Shown piece after piece: positions 54,556-64,000 of a stretch of DNA of 64,000 nucleotides (the first letter of the stretch is position 1; each line of letters starts with the position of its first letter). The position numbers and the translations under genes were made by a program. The notes under the pieces are model-generated. The model was not told the DNA's origin. It saw nothing but the letters and a program-made list of their open reading frames with translations, and searched no databases. The DNA comes from Pelobates cultripes (Eukaryota; Chordata; Amphibia; Anura; Pelobatidae): the NCBI GenBank assembly GCA_933207985.1, contig OW240913.1, positions 98,801,265 to 98,865,264 on the forward strand, given 5' to 3'.

Positions 54556-57290
54556 TTATTCCAGAATCCATGGGTCCCAGATTTTATAAAAGTGTTTTGT
54601 AGTGTCATGTACAATAGCTGAAAGTTTCTCCATCTCTACTGTGTGTTTAATCTTGCCATTTACCACCTCCAGTGCAGGAATGCTAGGATTTCCCCATTGC
54701 TCTGCGATTGTTCTCCTGGTTGCTAAAGCAATTTTAGATACCATTTTTATTTGTGCTCTGGTTATGTCACTGTAGGGTTTGGAGAGTAGCCACACCCATA
54801 GGTCTAGAGGGATGTCAGTGTGTAGGAGCTGCGAGGTTAATTGGGAGATTTCTCGCCATAGCGGAGTCAACAATGGGCAATTCTACCATAGGTGAAGATA
54901 AGTTCCCTTTTGACCATACCCTTTCCAGCATAGGTCCGAGTCTGAGCGACCCATTTGTTTGAGTCTAAGTGGGGTTGTGATTTACACATATGGAGACTGA
55001 GGCGGTTGCTTCCAATATGTCTCTCCAGTCAGTGGGGTCCTCCGGGGGACCCAGGCCCCTCTCCCAGGCCGACATGAGCTTGGCTTGGCTTTTTTGCATG
55101 GGTCAGTGCATGCAGGCTTTTTCGAAGTCGTGAGGGCTGTTGTGCCTGCTTTGGTGTTGGAGGGGTTCTCGAGGAAGCTGCAGATTTAGAGGTAGCAGAA
55201 GTGGTCGTAGGTGGTAAGGGGGTGGCTTGGGGAAGTTCAGAGAATGGTAACAAAGAATTGTTTTAAAAAAATGATAAATTCTATTGAAGTTGTTGTGGTC
55301 GAATCGAGAGAAGTCCTAGGGTGTCATGCCGTGTTCCTCAACACTGGTGTGAGAGAGGAGGGGTCAGAGGTCAGGGAGTGTTTAGATGCCAGTTTGTCCC
55401 ATATTTTTATGGACGTGGTAAGGGCTGGGGTTGTTGGGGGCACGGGAGGTCTGTCAGTTATTGGTAACCATATGTACAAGAAAGGAAAGTCCCCGCCGAA
55501 GAGATCATGTTCCAGGTCTACCCATCTTTTGACTCCCTTGTGGGCGTGTAGATTTTGGACCTGTGCCAGTTGTGCAGCATGGAAGTACTGCAGAAAATTT
55601 GGCAGTCTGAGACCTTCTGCTTTATTTGGATGTACATTGTCACCCTTTTGATACGTGTTCTTTTATTTGCCCAAATAAATGTATCTATCTGAGCTTGTAA
55701 GGACTTAAATTCAATTGTAGAGACAAGTGTTGGGATAGCCTGAAACAGATAAAGGAATCGAGGTAGGAGATTCATCTTGATGGCGGCTAGTCTTCCTAGC
55801 CATGAGATAGACAGACCTTTCCATGTTTTTAGATCTTGTAGGGTAATATTTAGTAGTGGTGCATAATTGAGATCGTATATTTGGGCAGGGTCAGCTGGTA
55901 GGTGTATACCTAAATAGTGAAGTCTTAAATTGAGGGGTGAGGGACGCAACGGGTTTTGTGAGAGTCAATAGTACGTCATCAGCATAGGCTGCCATTATAT
56001 ATTCTTCCTGATGGATGCAGATTCCTTTGATAGTGTTGTCTGTCCTCAGAGTCTGTAGTAGGTGTTCCAGTGAGAGTGCAAATAGTATGGGAGATAGGTG
56101 ACAGCTTTGGCATGTGCCATTGTGTATGCCAAATGTTGGGGGGTCAGTATGAGGGATTATAAGGTTTGCCTTTGGGTTCGAGTACAGACCTTTCAGGGTG
56201 CCGATGAAAACAAGGGGGAGGCCAAACTTGGTCAGTACAGCAAATAGGATTGGCCAGAGGATGTGATCATAGCCTTTTCCACGTCAAGTGAGGGGAACAG
56301 GGAGGGGATTTGGCGATGGTTGGCCACCCAGATAAGGTTGTATGATCATCTGGTGTTATCACATGCTTGCCTGCAGGGGATGAACCCTACTCGGTCCAGA
56401 TGAACCAGTCTAGGTAGGAAGGGGTTTAGGTGTTCTGCCAGGGGTTTAGTAAAGATTTTGATGTCCACATTCAGGAGTGAGAGAGGGTGATAATGGACAC
56501 GTTCTAACAGGGTTTTATTTGGTTTTGGCAATAGGCAGATGTTCGCTTATAACATTTCATGTGGGAGTTGCTCTCCTCTGAATTAAAGAGCTTGCATAGA
56601 TGTGGGATCAAAGTGTATGAGAATGTTTTGCAGTTTAGGCCCAAAAAGCCATCGGGTCCTGGGCATTTGTTTGGTTTTAGAAGTTTGAATGTGTTGGTTA
56701 TCTCTTCCGGGTTGACTGGGGACACCAGGGCTTCTGCCGCCGCCTGGGAAGTCATTCCAGGGACAGGCTCTGGGCTATGGTCATACAGTTGTGCGAAGTA
56801 TTCTTCGAATACTTTTGAGATCTGTGTTGGTTCCTGTGTAGGGTGCTTGTCTGTGGTGTGGGTCTAATCTATTTGTCTATGAGAGAGTTTCTGTCTACGT
56901 CTCCATGCCAGCATTGTGTCTGCTTTATTGGATTTCTCATAGTAGAGTTTCCTCATCCATTGGAGGGCTTTAGCCGAGTCTTTTGCTATGAGGGCTTTTA
57001 GTGTGCATTGGCAATTTTTAATTTGTTCCGTTAGCTCCGGAGTAGGGTCCTGTTTGTGTTTGAATTCCAAAGTTCAGAGCTGTTGTAGTGTGTTTTCTAA
57101 TTCGAGTAATTGTTTGGTCTTGTGAACGGAGGCTATACTAATGATGTGACCTCTGAGTACCGCTTTGTGGGCTGCCCATAGGATGCTGCGCAAGGTGACT
57201 GAGTCTTTGTTCAGGGAAAAGTAGTCTGTGAGGGCTTTGTGGATGTCCTCCTTAATTTGTAAAGCAGGACCCACCCTTCCCCTTCACAAC
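54556..57290 (-). pseudogene. L1-like ORF2: reverse transcriptase and C-terminal part
   Basis: Pieces in order on the minus strand: IKEDIHKALTDYFSLN and ILWAAHKAVLRG (57274-57074, post-endonuclease linker), coiled-coil linker (57070-56864), NKCPGPDGF (near 56680), PLSLLNVDIKIFTKPLA and VHLDRVGFIPCRQA (56531-56346), the catalytic YADD (55986-55975, in AAYADDVLLTLTKP), YLGIHL and SWLGRLAAIKMNLLPRFLYL (55949-55700), and a final W-rich domain (54873-54556). This is the normal L1 RT order. The APE-type endonuclease that should precede it is missing. Confidence 0.85.
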
Positions 57291-57787
57291 CTCCCACCCC
57301 CTCCTCCCTCCATTTCATCCCTTCTCCCCCATGAAAGCCCAGAGCAGCTCCACCCCCCCATCACATTAAATTCACAACAATAAGTAGACATGAAAATAAT
57401 TTAAAGTATACACATTTATCTGGCTAGCTACATGTGCCCTTGTGGAAGTGGTTGAAGTAAACTTAAATAAAGGGGGAAATGGAGGGAAAGCGATGCACCA
57501 TAGTTATAATGAGCGGATGCTGCATGTTACAATCTGGGTGAATTAAGGAGCCCTGCAGGGTCTGCAGGCATTATTAGTAGGACAAATGCTAGTCCACCTG
57601 GGGATGGGTAAGAGACAAATAGTGTGGCTACCAGGGTCAAACCAGGCAAGTGAATACAGGTGAGAACATACATGTCAGAACTGAGAAGACTATCGGTCAA
57701 CATTAGTCTAGATATCAAGAACAGTATAGCCCCACTGGGTGGGAGACCTGAATGTAGTGGAGATATCAGGCTGAATGCCTTGTGATA

Positions 57788-58842
57788 TCAGATGGGTAGT
57801 CTCTCAGGCTCCCTCGGGGATGGAGGGGAATGCCGCTTCACAGGTTGGCGGGGCGGCATGGGTTTGCTAGTGTAGGTTTTAGTGGTGGGTGGTCGAGCGG
57901 CTGCAGAGGTGTTTTCAGGGGCCACCTCGAGTTTTAAACCCAAAGTTCTTGCGAAGTCCTCTATGTCTGATACCTTCATTAATGTGTGGGTCTGGTTGTC
58001 TTTTCGGACAATGAGACAAAAAGGGTAGCCCCACGTGAGGGCTGCTGTGAGCGGTTTTAAGTCCCAGCGTTTCTTTAATGTGGAGAGGGCCAAATCTTGG
58101 TAAAAGGACAATTCCTGATCTTGTACCATGGGTGGGGTATCCCTGGCTGCGGTCATGAGGCGCTCTATAGTCGCAAAGTGCCGATGGTTGTAGCGCCTTT
58201 CAATAGTGAGCTCCGATTTGGAGGCCTCTGGCAGCAGAGATGTAACAATTTCCCATAAGGTATGGAGAATGGCTTTGGGCAGCACTGATTCTGTTAGGCC
58301 GCCAATGCGGAGGTTATTTAGCCTGGAGCAGTTATTTATGTCCTCCAGATTGTCTTCCAAGGAGTTGAGCTGTTCCGTGAGTCCCTCTATCTCGGTGTCT
58401 TGAGATGACACTTGCGTGGCGAGACCCGTGACTTGTACTTCCTCTTGGCTGGTGCGCAAGGTTAAGGCCATCAGGTTTTCTTTTAGGCCTTTGATGTGCT
58501 TTTCCAATTCTGCTGCAGTATGTACCTTGATGTCCTCAGTGGTAGCGAGGAGTAGGTTAGTGGGGCTTGAGGCTGGACTGAGATGTCACTAGCTTCAGAG
58601 TCTGAGGCTGATTCAGCAAGGCATCGTGTGGAAGATGGCTGCCTGTGTTCCCCGGGAGTGTGGAACAAGGAGGCAACAGAAAAGGTCAGCTCCCTCTTTT
58701 TTTTCATGCCCCCCCATAGTGTTATGGTTCGGTGGGGTGTTCTAGGGTTGATTCCCATTATTTGTGCAAAGGGATGGGTGTGGGAAGACACAGATAATAG
58801 CTGATTTTGGCTTGTGGGAACGAGAGCAGCAGACTCACGCAT
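57788..58842 (-). pseudogene. L1-like ORF1 protein (RNA-binding chaperone)
   Basis: The frame 58507-57788 has a heptad-like coiled coil (VTGLATQVSSQDTEIEGLTE, LNSLEDNLEDIN), then SRLNNLRIGGLTESV, the start of the RRM-like domain of L1 ORF1 proteins, and a basic proline-rich tail. The frame 58842-58483 supplies the N-terminal part (SSTRCLAESASDSEASDIS); the coding frame shifts near 58585. ORF1 proteins coat L1 RNA as trimers. Inactive by frameshift. Confidence 0.8.
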
Positions 58843-58873
58843 CCATCTTTGTTGGAGGTCCAGCTCCGCCCCC

Positions 58874-60339
58874 CTATTTCTTTTTAAACCTGTATTTATT
58901 GCTCTCTAGACTAGGGCACAGCACATAACATTGGTTGGAAAAGCAGATTAAAGTAACGCTATCACTTTGAAATAAATTTAAACAGACCTAAGAGCTTGAA
59001 TGGTAATTCTTTACTAGGCTAGTCTAAGCTACCTAACCTGGTAGTCTACCACTATATGGCCAAAGCCTTCAGCATGAACATGGCTTAGCTTACCACACAG
59101 AAGAATTAATGACATATGCTACATGTGAGTCTCACCAAATCCTTGCTTAGGATTTACATGGTGTTTCCTCACAATCCTTTTTTTTGTTTGTAACCTAGGG
59201 ATGCACACCTTACACCATTGGTCAATCCTCTTGTAGATCCTAACACAGGAGTGAGCTGATTTGTCCCCCCCCCTCAAAATCAGCCAACCTTCCCCCTAGG
59301 CCTCCCCTTTCTGTGATGAAAACGCTGATGACGTCATCCGAATGAACACGTTGCACATAGAAGAATATCTTTTGGTGCACCATTCATTCATTCTTCTACT
59401 ATGCCATTTAGATATTTGGAATACAAATGAATGAGCCTTTTTTTGTCTGAATTAAGATTCTTTAAAAAATGAATGCATAAGCCTAATGCTTGCATTTCTC
59501 TATAAAAAAATAATAAACATTCTAGAAATATTCTGATACAAGAAATATGGTGCTTAATATGATAACATTCTCTTGAGGACTTTATTGATAAAATGTAATT
59601 AGATATTGAAGTTAAACACTGGAAACTGTTCTAGAGATGTAATTAGAATATTGTAGACACATGTAGAGAAGGTTAGAGATGATCAAGACAAATGTATATA
59701 TAAGTTTGTATTTTTCCGTTAGCAATAAATTGTAATAAATGTAAAATGAGATAAAGTTGTGTAATAATCAAATTGCTGAAAAAGTCAATGTTTTCTACAA
59801 TGAGCAACATTGTATAGACAATTACTCATTCAGATGCATAATTTATGCTCCACATTTAAAAAGTGAAACACAGCACAAGTGCAGCATTAGGTAAACATGT
59901 TTATCATTCATGTATCTGTTTGTATTGATTTAATATTCAGGCACCAAAACACTTCTAATATGACATTAATATAACATCATTGAACGTGAACAAAGTAATG
60001 TCAAAGGGAGGAATTTATATTAGTTATGTTCGAAATACAAAGTTTAGTAGGATAAAATAGTATAAAAATAATAATAGAGAGTAAATAAAGAGTATATACA
60101 CACACACACACACTATGTTAGAATGAATTCTGCAAAGACTATGACCACAAGTATTTTTATTGGCATATGACAGCAATGTGAAGCTGATGCAATCAAATTG
60201 GCTCCATTTTAACTCTTCACCAAATGTGTGTCTAACACTTCACATCAGCATGCATGATTCAAACACACTTGTACAATTACGATACCTCCCCGTCATCACC
60301 TGTATCATTGCATATTTGTTTGCCCTTAAATGGTTCCAA
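58874..60339. other. Unassigned AT-rich stretch
   Basis: No gene recognised; a short (CA)n run lies at 60097-60114. Confidence 0.5.
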
Positions 60340-60439
60340 TAGTCATTGGACTTTGCATAGTTAATTTCTTAGCAGTTCTTTTGTGTTTTTTCAGTTTGAC
60401 TTGGATTGATGTTGTTATCCTGGCCTCGTATCCCAGACT

Positions 60440-61091
60440 TGGCTTGTTGTTCATTTATGCTGTTTTCATTCGTGAGGGACTACCTGGCAACCCGACTGGG
60501 TGCCTCCACCAATCGCTGCTTCCTGGTCGCCTTGGGTACTATAAGCACCACACCAGACACTATAAGCCGTCCTCCACCCACCACTGGACCTAAGACAAGG
60601 ATCCAGCTTCCAGTGGGTGGGTCTCTCCTCCTCCAGAGAGTGTAGCAGATCTGACTGTGTAGCTCTTGAAAGAGCTAGTGATTATAGCCAGTATAGTAAT
60701 CCAAAGAGCAATCCCAGGAGCAGGGATTAAAGCTAGTATAGCTGGTATAGCAGTTCCCTACAACAAAGGACGAGACTCTGTGTTGAGGGTGAAGTAAGAC
60801 TGATTTTAATGGTGCCACACTTGGCCTTATATGACAATCCTCATGCAAGGGCTATGCCCACATGGACCTGATGGTAGACTGATTTACAACATCACAGACC
60901 AATAACAATAAGGTTACAAGGCATGACACTCCAACACACAGCATACAATCCCTCTCCTCTGTCTGGGAGATAATTGAGTCAGGTACAGTAATAACTCAAT
61001 TATCTCCAGGCAGAAAAAAAACATATTTTTATAAAACCACAAAAGTACCCAAAAACACACTGGACCTAAGACAATCCCCACAAATGTTACA
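60440..61091 (-). other. Endogenous-retrovirus-type LTR, minus strand (inner boundary uncertain)
   Basis: On the minus strand an AGGGGA purine stretch is followed at 61091 by TGTAACATTTGTGG, a plausible LTR start (TG) next to a polypurine tract. About 260 bp on are CATATAAGG (TATA-like, near 60830) and ATTAAA (60805-60810), ordered as in an LTR promoter and polyadenylation site. It lies directly downstream of an envelope-like C-terminus. The LTR's far end and target duplication could not be fixed. Confidence 0.5.
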
Positions 61092-61341
61092 TCCCCTAAT
61101 AGCCCTGATCTGGGTAACCAACATATCCAAAAATCACCCAGATCAGTTCAGGTGTTCAGGAATTTCCTGGAACTAATTTATTTGACCGACCGCAGGCATG
61201 GTCCCATGCCCAAAACAGTTCCAGAGAATCAGGGCTTATGGTCGGTATACTTCAGTAGTTTGAAAACGAACAGAGTTAATAGTCTTATCCTGGAGCTTGT
61301 TCCCCTCATCCAGACGAATGATTTAACCGCACAGTGCTCTT

Positions 61342-61551
61342 CTAAGTTTTATAGAACCGAATGCAGGCGATGATGGAAGTCCAGCAGACTAATGTCAGAA
61401 GTCCAAAAGGCACAAACAGTGGTTTTAACCAAATTCTATCACAGGGACCATAGTCACAGGGCAGGAGGCTGGCAAACAGGCTCCTCCAAAAGCCAGTGGC
61501 GTGGTTACTTTTGCCAGATAACGCTTCAAGGATTGCCAATACAGCTTTCAA
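61342..61551 (-). pseudogene. Retroviral envelope C-terminal (transmembrane) remnant
   Basis: The 69-residue frame has a segment around GFWRSLFASLL and a hydrophobic stretch of about 20 residues beginning FVPFGLLTLV, followed by a short basic cytoplasmic end. This is the expected shape of the end of a retroviral transmembrane envelope subunit, and it lies just upstream of an LTR-like sequence. No surface subunit, gag or pol is visible nearby. The assignment rests on shape and position. Confidence 0.45.
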
Positions 61552-61559
61552 TCTTCATC

Positions 61560-62905
61560 TTTCTTTATTATATCCTTCCTTATTAGGCCATTTTTGCCTA
61601 TTTGGATCAAGCGCCTATCCTACTTTAAACTAATGAAATATCTATATAGCAGAAGGGGCCATTCTGCAAAACAAATTTTCAAATACAATGCTTCAGTCAC
61701 ATTATATACTACCAGCCGAAACTACAGGCTGCATGTAACTGTTTAGTGGTAACTCTTTGTCGTAGGATCATTGAATTTAATCAAGCTACTGTGCTGTGTG
61801 TAATGCTGTTCACAACAGTTTCACATTATCAGAAAGGTCACAAAGTATGTGGAGGCAACCAGAAACCGTTATCTCCAATTGCAATTTGAGCATTAATATT
61901 TGTATATATCTACGGCAATCTATGCTGAATCTCAGGTTAGAGTTGAAGTTCTCAGCCAAGCAAACTCAATTATCAAAAATAACTTACTTCAGTTTTCATA
62001 GACAGAGTCATTATTACCTGGCATTTTACGTAACGTTCATTGTATAACCTTTTTCAGATTGTTGGAAAATAAAACTTAAATTTCATCGATTATGTACTCT
62101 TATAATATAGTGATATCTAATGTTTTCTAAGAGGCTTTCATAATGATAACTGATCAAAAATAAGTACAGAATGCCTCTCTTTATGTTTCCCTGGGCCATT
62201 GACTGCCCTTGATTCTTGATTCAGTCTCCAAAGCATCAGAATGAAACATTTGTGATAAGGCTGTGTACAAAGTATGATGCAATCCATGTAGTCAAGTCAA
62301 CATTTCATAAAATGTACAATGTACTACATCAGTATTTATCTCTTACATCTGATAAACAACATACATAATAGGGGCTCAAGCATTTAACATGCCCTAGAAA
62401 AATGAGAAGTTGAAAACATTCTAAATGTCTTTATACCTGCATAGAAAAAATATATCCTTGAACATCTGTCGTGTTTCAGACTGCCATTTTAAAACTGACT
62501 TTCTCATCAGTGAGACCTTGCAGAAGGCATACAAAGATTTGCTCAGTAAGAGATATATAAAACGATATTGTGGGTACATCCCATTACATACTGGACCCAC
62601 TGCTATTGTTCCAGACAATGTAACTACATTCTTCCTATCACTAACAATATATTCAATTTATGTCCCTTGCCACCAACCCACCAGTAGGCTACAATTATAC
62701 ACTTATTATAATTGTGTATTTTATAATGGTAAAATTATACCCACAGAGAAAAAAAAAGGACTGGCTACTCCTTTTGAGCATATAAGATCAACAGTGTTGG
62801 ACTGGAGCATGTAAAATGTACAGGTACATTTTTCAGCTACAGACTGGCCCAGGCAAAATGCCTAGATGATTCCTAACCTTTCATGAATACTTGGTTTAGG
62901 GCAGA
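61560..62905. other. Unassigned AT-rich stretch
   Basis: No gene recognised; the 129-residue frame at 62425-62814 carries no motif I know. Confidence 0.5.
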
Positions 62906-62912
62906 GTACATA

Positions 62913-64000
62913 CAGTTGCAAGAAAAAGTATGTGAACCCTTTGGAATGAAATGGATTTCTGCACAAATTGGTCATAAAATGTGATCTGATCATCATCTAC
63001 GTCACAACAATAGACAATCACAGTCTGCTTAAACTAATAACACACAAAGAATGAAATGCTGCCATGTTTTTATTGAACACACCATGTAAACATTCACAGT
63101 GCAGGTGGAAAAAGTATGTGAACCCTTGCATTTAATAACTGGTTGAACCTCCTTTGGCAGCAATAATGTCCACCAAACATTTCCTGTAGTTGCAGATCAG
63201 ATGTGCACAAGAGTCAGGAGTAATTCTTGACCATTCCTCTTTATAGAACTGTTTCAGTTCATCAATATTCTTGGGATGTCTGGTGTGAATCGCTTTCTTG
63301 AGGTCATATCACAGCATCTCAATCAGGTTGAGGTCAGGACTCTGACTAGGCCACTTCAGAAGGCATATTTTCTTCTGTTTAAGACATTCTGTTGTTGATT
63401 TACTTCTATGCTTTGGGTCATTGTCCTGTTGCAACACCCATCTTCTGTTGAGCTTCAGCTGGTAGACAGATGACCCTGCAAAATGTCTTGATAAACTTGG
63501 GAATTCATTTTTCCTTCGATGATAGCAATCCGTTTAGGCCCTGACGCAGCAAAGCATGATGCCCCCACCACCATACTTCACAGTTGGGATGAGATTTTGA
63601 TGTTGGTGTGCTGTGCCTTTTTTTCACTACACATAGTGTTGCGTGTTTCTCCCAAACAACTCAACTTTGGTTTCATCTGTCCACAGAATATTTTGCCAGT
63701 ACTGCTGTGTAACATCCAGGTGCTCTTGTGCAAACTGTAAACGTGCAGCAATGTTTTGTTTGGACAGCAGTGGCTTCCTCTTTGGTATCCTCCCATGAAA
63801 TCCATTCTTGTTTAGTGTTTTACGTATTGTAGATTCGCTAACAGGGATGTTAGCATTTGCCAGTGACTTTTGTAAGTCTTTAGCTGACACTCTAGGATTC
63901 TTCTTCACCTCATTGAGCAGTCTGCGCTGTGCTCTTGCAGTCATCTTTACAGGACAGCTGTCACGATTCCGGAACTTAACACGCTAACAGGACACAGAGA
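62913..64000 (-). mobile_element. Tc1/mariner element, runs off the right edge
   Basis: TA at 62911-62912 is followed by the terminus CAGTTGCAAGAAAAAGTATG TGAACCC, a well-known Tc1-like inverted-repeat start. A second AAAAAGTATGTGAACCC copy lies at 63110-63126, as in elements with double (inner and outer) repeat motifs. The transposase is on the minus strand, and the other terminus is outside the window. Confidence 0.9.
63132..63944 (-). pseudogene. Tc1-type transposase (DD34E)
   Basis: From 63944 downward: a helix-turn-helix part ([20 protein letters not shown], then VSESTIRKTLNKNGFHGR), WTDETK (catalytic D at 63675-63677), QQDNDPKH (D at 63423-63425), [12 protein letters not shown] (E at 63318-63320) and the ending AAKGGSTSY with TAA at 63132-63134. 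The spacing D-34-E fits Tc1. Lesions: TAG and TGA in tandem after QHYV (near 63625), two mutually compensating frameshifts between about 63540 and 63480, and TGA in place of the usual Trp after IEML (63309-63311). All three catalytic acids remain, but the gene is dead. Confidence 0.9.

Larger units (their letters stand above)
53893..58873 (-). mobile_element. L1-like LINE with endonuclease deleted
   Basis: Reading from 58873 down: 5' end GGGGGGCGGAGCTGGACC, ORF1 (to 57788), about 0.5 kb without recognised coding sequence, then ORF2 from just after its endonuclease to the C-terminus near 54556, a purine-rich 3' UTR (54250-54500 on the plus strand) and an A-rich 3' end near 53893-53940. Belongs to the L1/Tx1 group by its ORF1 and RT motifs. 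Many frameshifts. Confidence 0.85.

Noticed and set aside
55211..55651. 146-residue plus-strand frame and the one at 56559-56867
   Set aside because: Antisense to the L1-like ORF2, whose minus-strand frames show clear RT motifs.
53840..58910. AAACCTGT...TTTATT on both sides of the L1-like element as a target duplication
   Set aside because: The two segments are not immediately adjacent to the element ends and differ by an indel, so they do not qualify.

Overview
The window looks like repeat-rich, AT-rich genomic DNA of a vertebrate, most probably a frog. The repeat set points there: L2 and CR1 LINEs, an L1-like LINE, a Ngaro/DIRS-type element, Penelope-like elements (PLEs), Tc1/mariner, hAT relics, and many short TTAA-flanked elements whose ends (AGGRR next to TTAA) resemble the T2 MITE family known from Xenopus. 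I found no exon of an ordinary cellular gene, no tRNA or rRNA, and no bacterial-type feature. Nearly every long reading frame belongs to a retroelement or transposon; most others are low-complexity or antisense shadows.

Layout. 1-0.4 kb: CR1-like 3' end. 2.9-7.2 kb: Penelope-like tails in an inverted repeat, joined to a 5'-truncated Ngaro/DIRS-like element with gag-like ORF, RT/RNase H, tyrosine recombinase and a 3' pair of direct repeats. 9.4-12.5 kb: long L2 LINE. 15-17.7 kb: MITE pieces, a TG-rich minisatellite and a pyrimidine-rich minisatellite. 20-25.3 kb: Penelope-like element, interrupted by an L1-like 5' fragment and flanked by copies of a hairpin motif. 25.5-32.2 kb: possible solo LTR, PLE tail, hAT transposase relic, a complete hAT-type non-autonomous element with perfect 8-bp target duplication, and a 'CCCCTTAAGGAC' element. 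35.7-37.5 kb: BED zinc-finger relic and an L2-related LINE carrying a 147-bp near-perfect inverted duplication. 38.9-48.5 kb: a cluster of TTAA-flanked elements, two pairs of which share one TTAA. 49.6-53.2 kb: a 'CGTATATAC' element with long hairpin and CA-rich minisatellite, abutted by a second L2 copy. 53.9-58.9 kb: minus-strand L1-like LINE lacking its endonuclease. 60.4-61.6 kb: minus-strand endogenous-retrovirus remnant. 62.9 kb to the end: Tc1/mariner element running off the window.

Every protein-coding element shows stops, frameshifts or truncation except the gag-like ORF1 of the Ngaro/DIRS element, which is open but sits in a broken element. There is no gene pathway here; the content of interest is structural: nested insertions, inverted repeats, and candidate RNA motifs at the Penelope ends. 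All family names rest on reading motifs by eye, with no database search.
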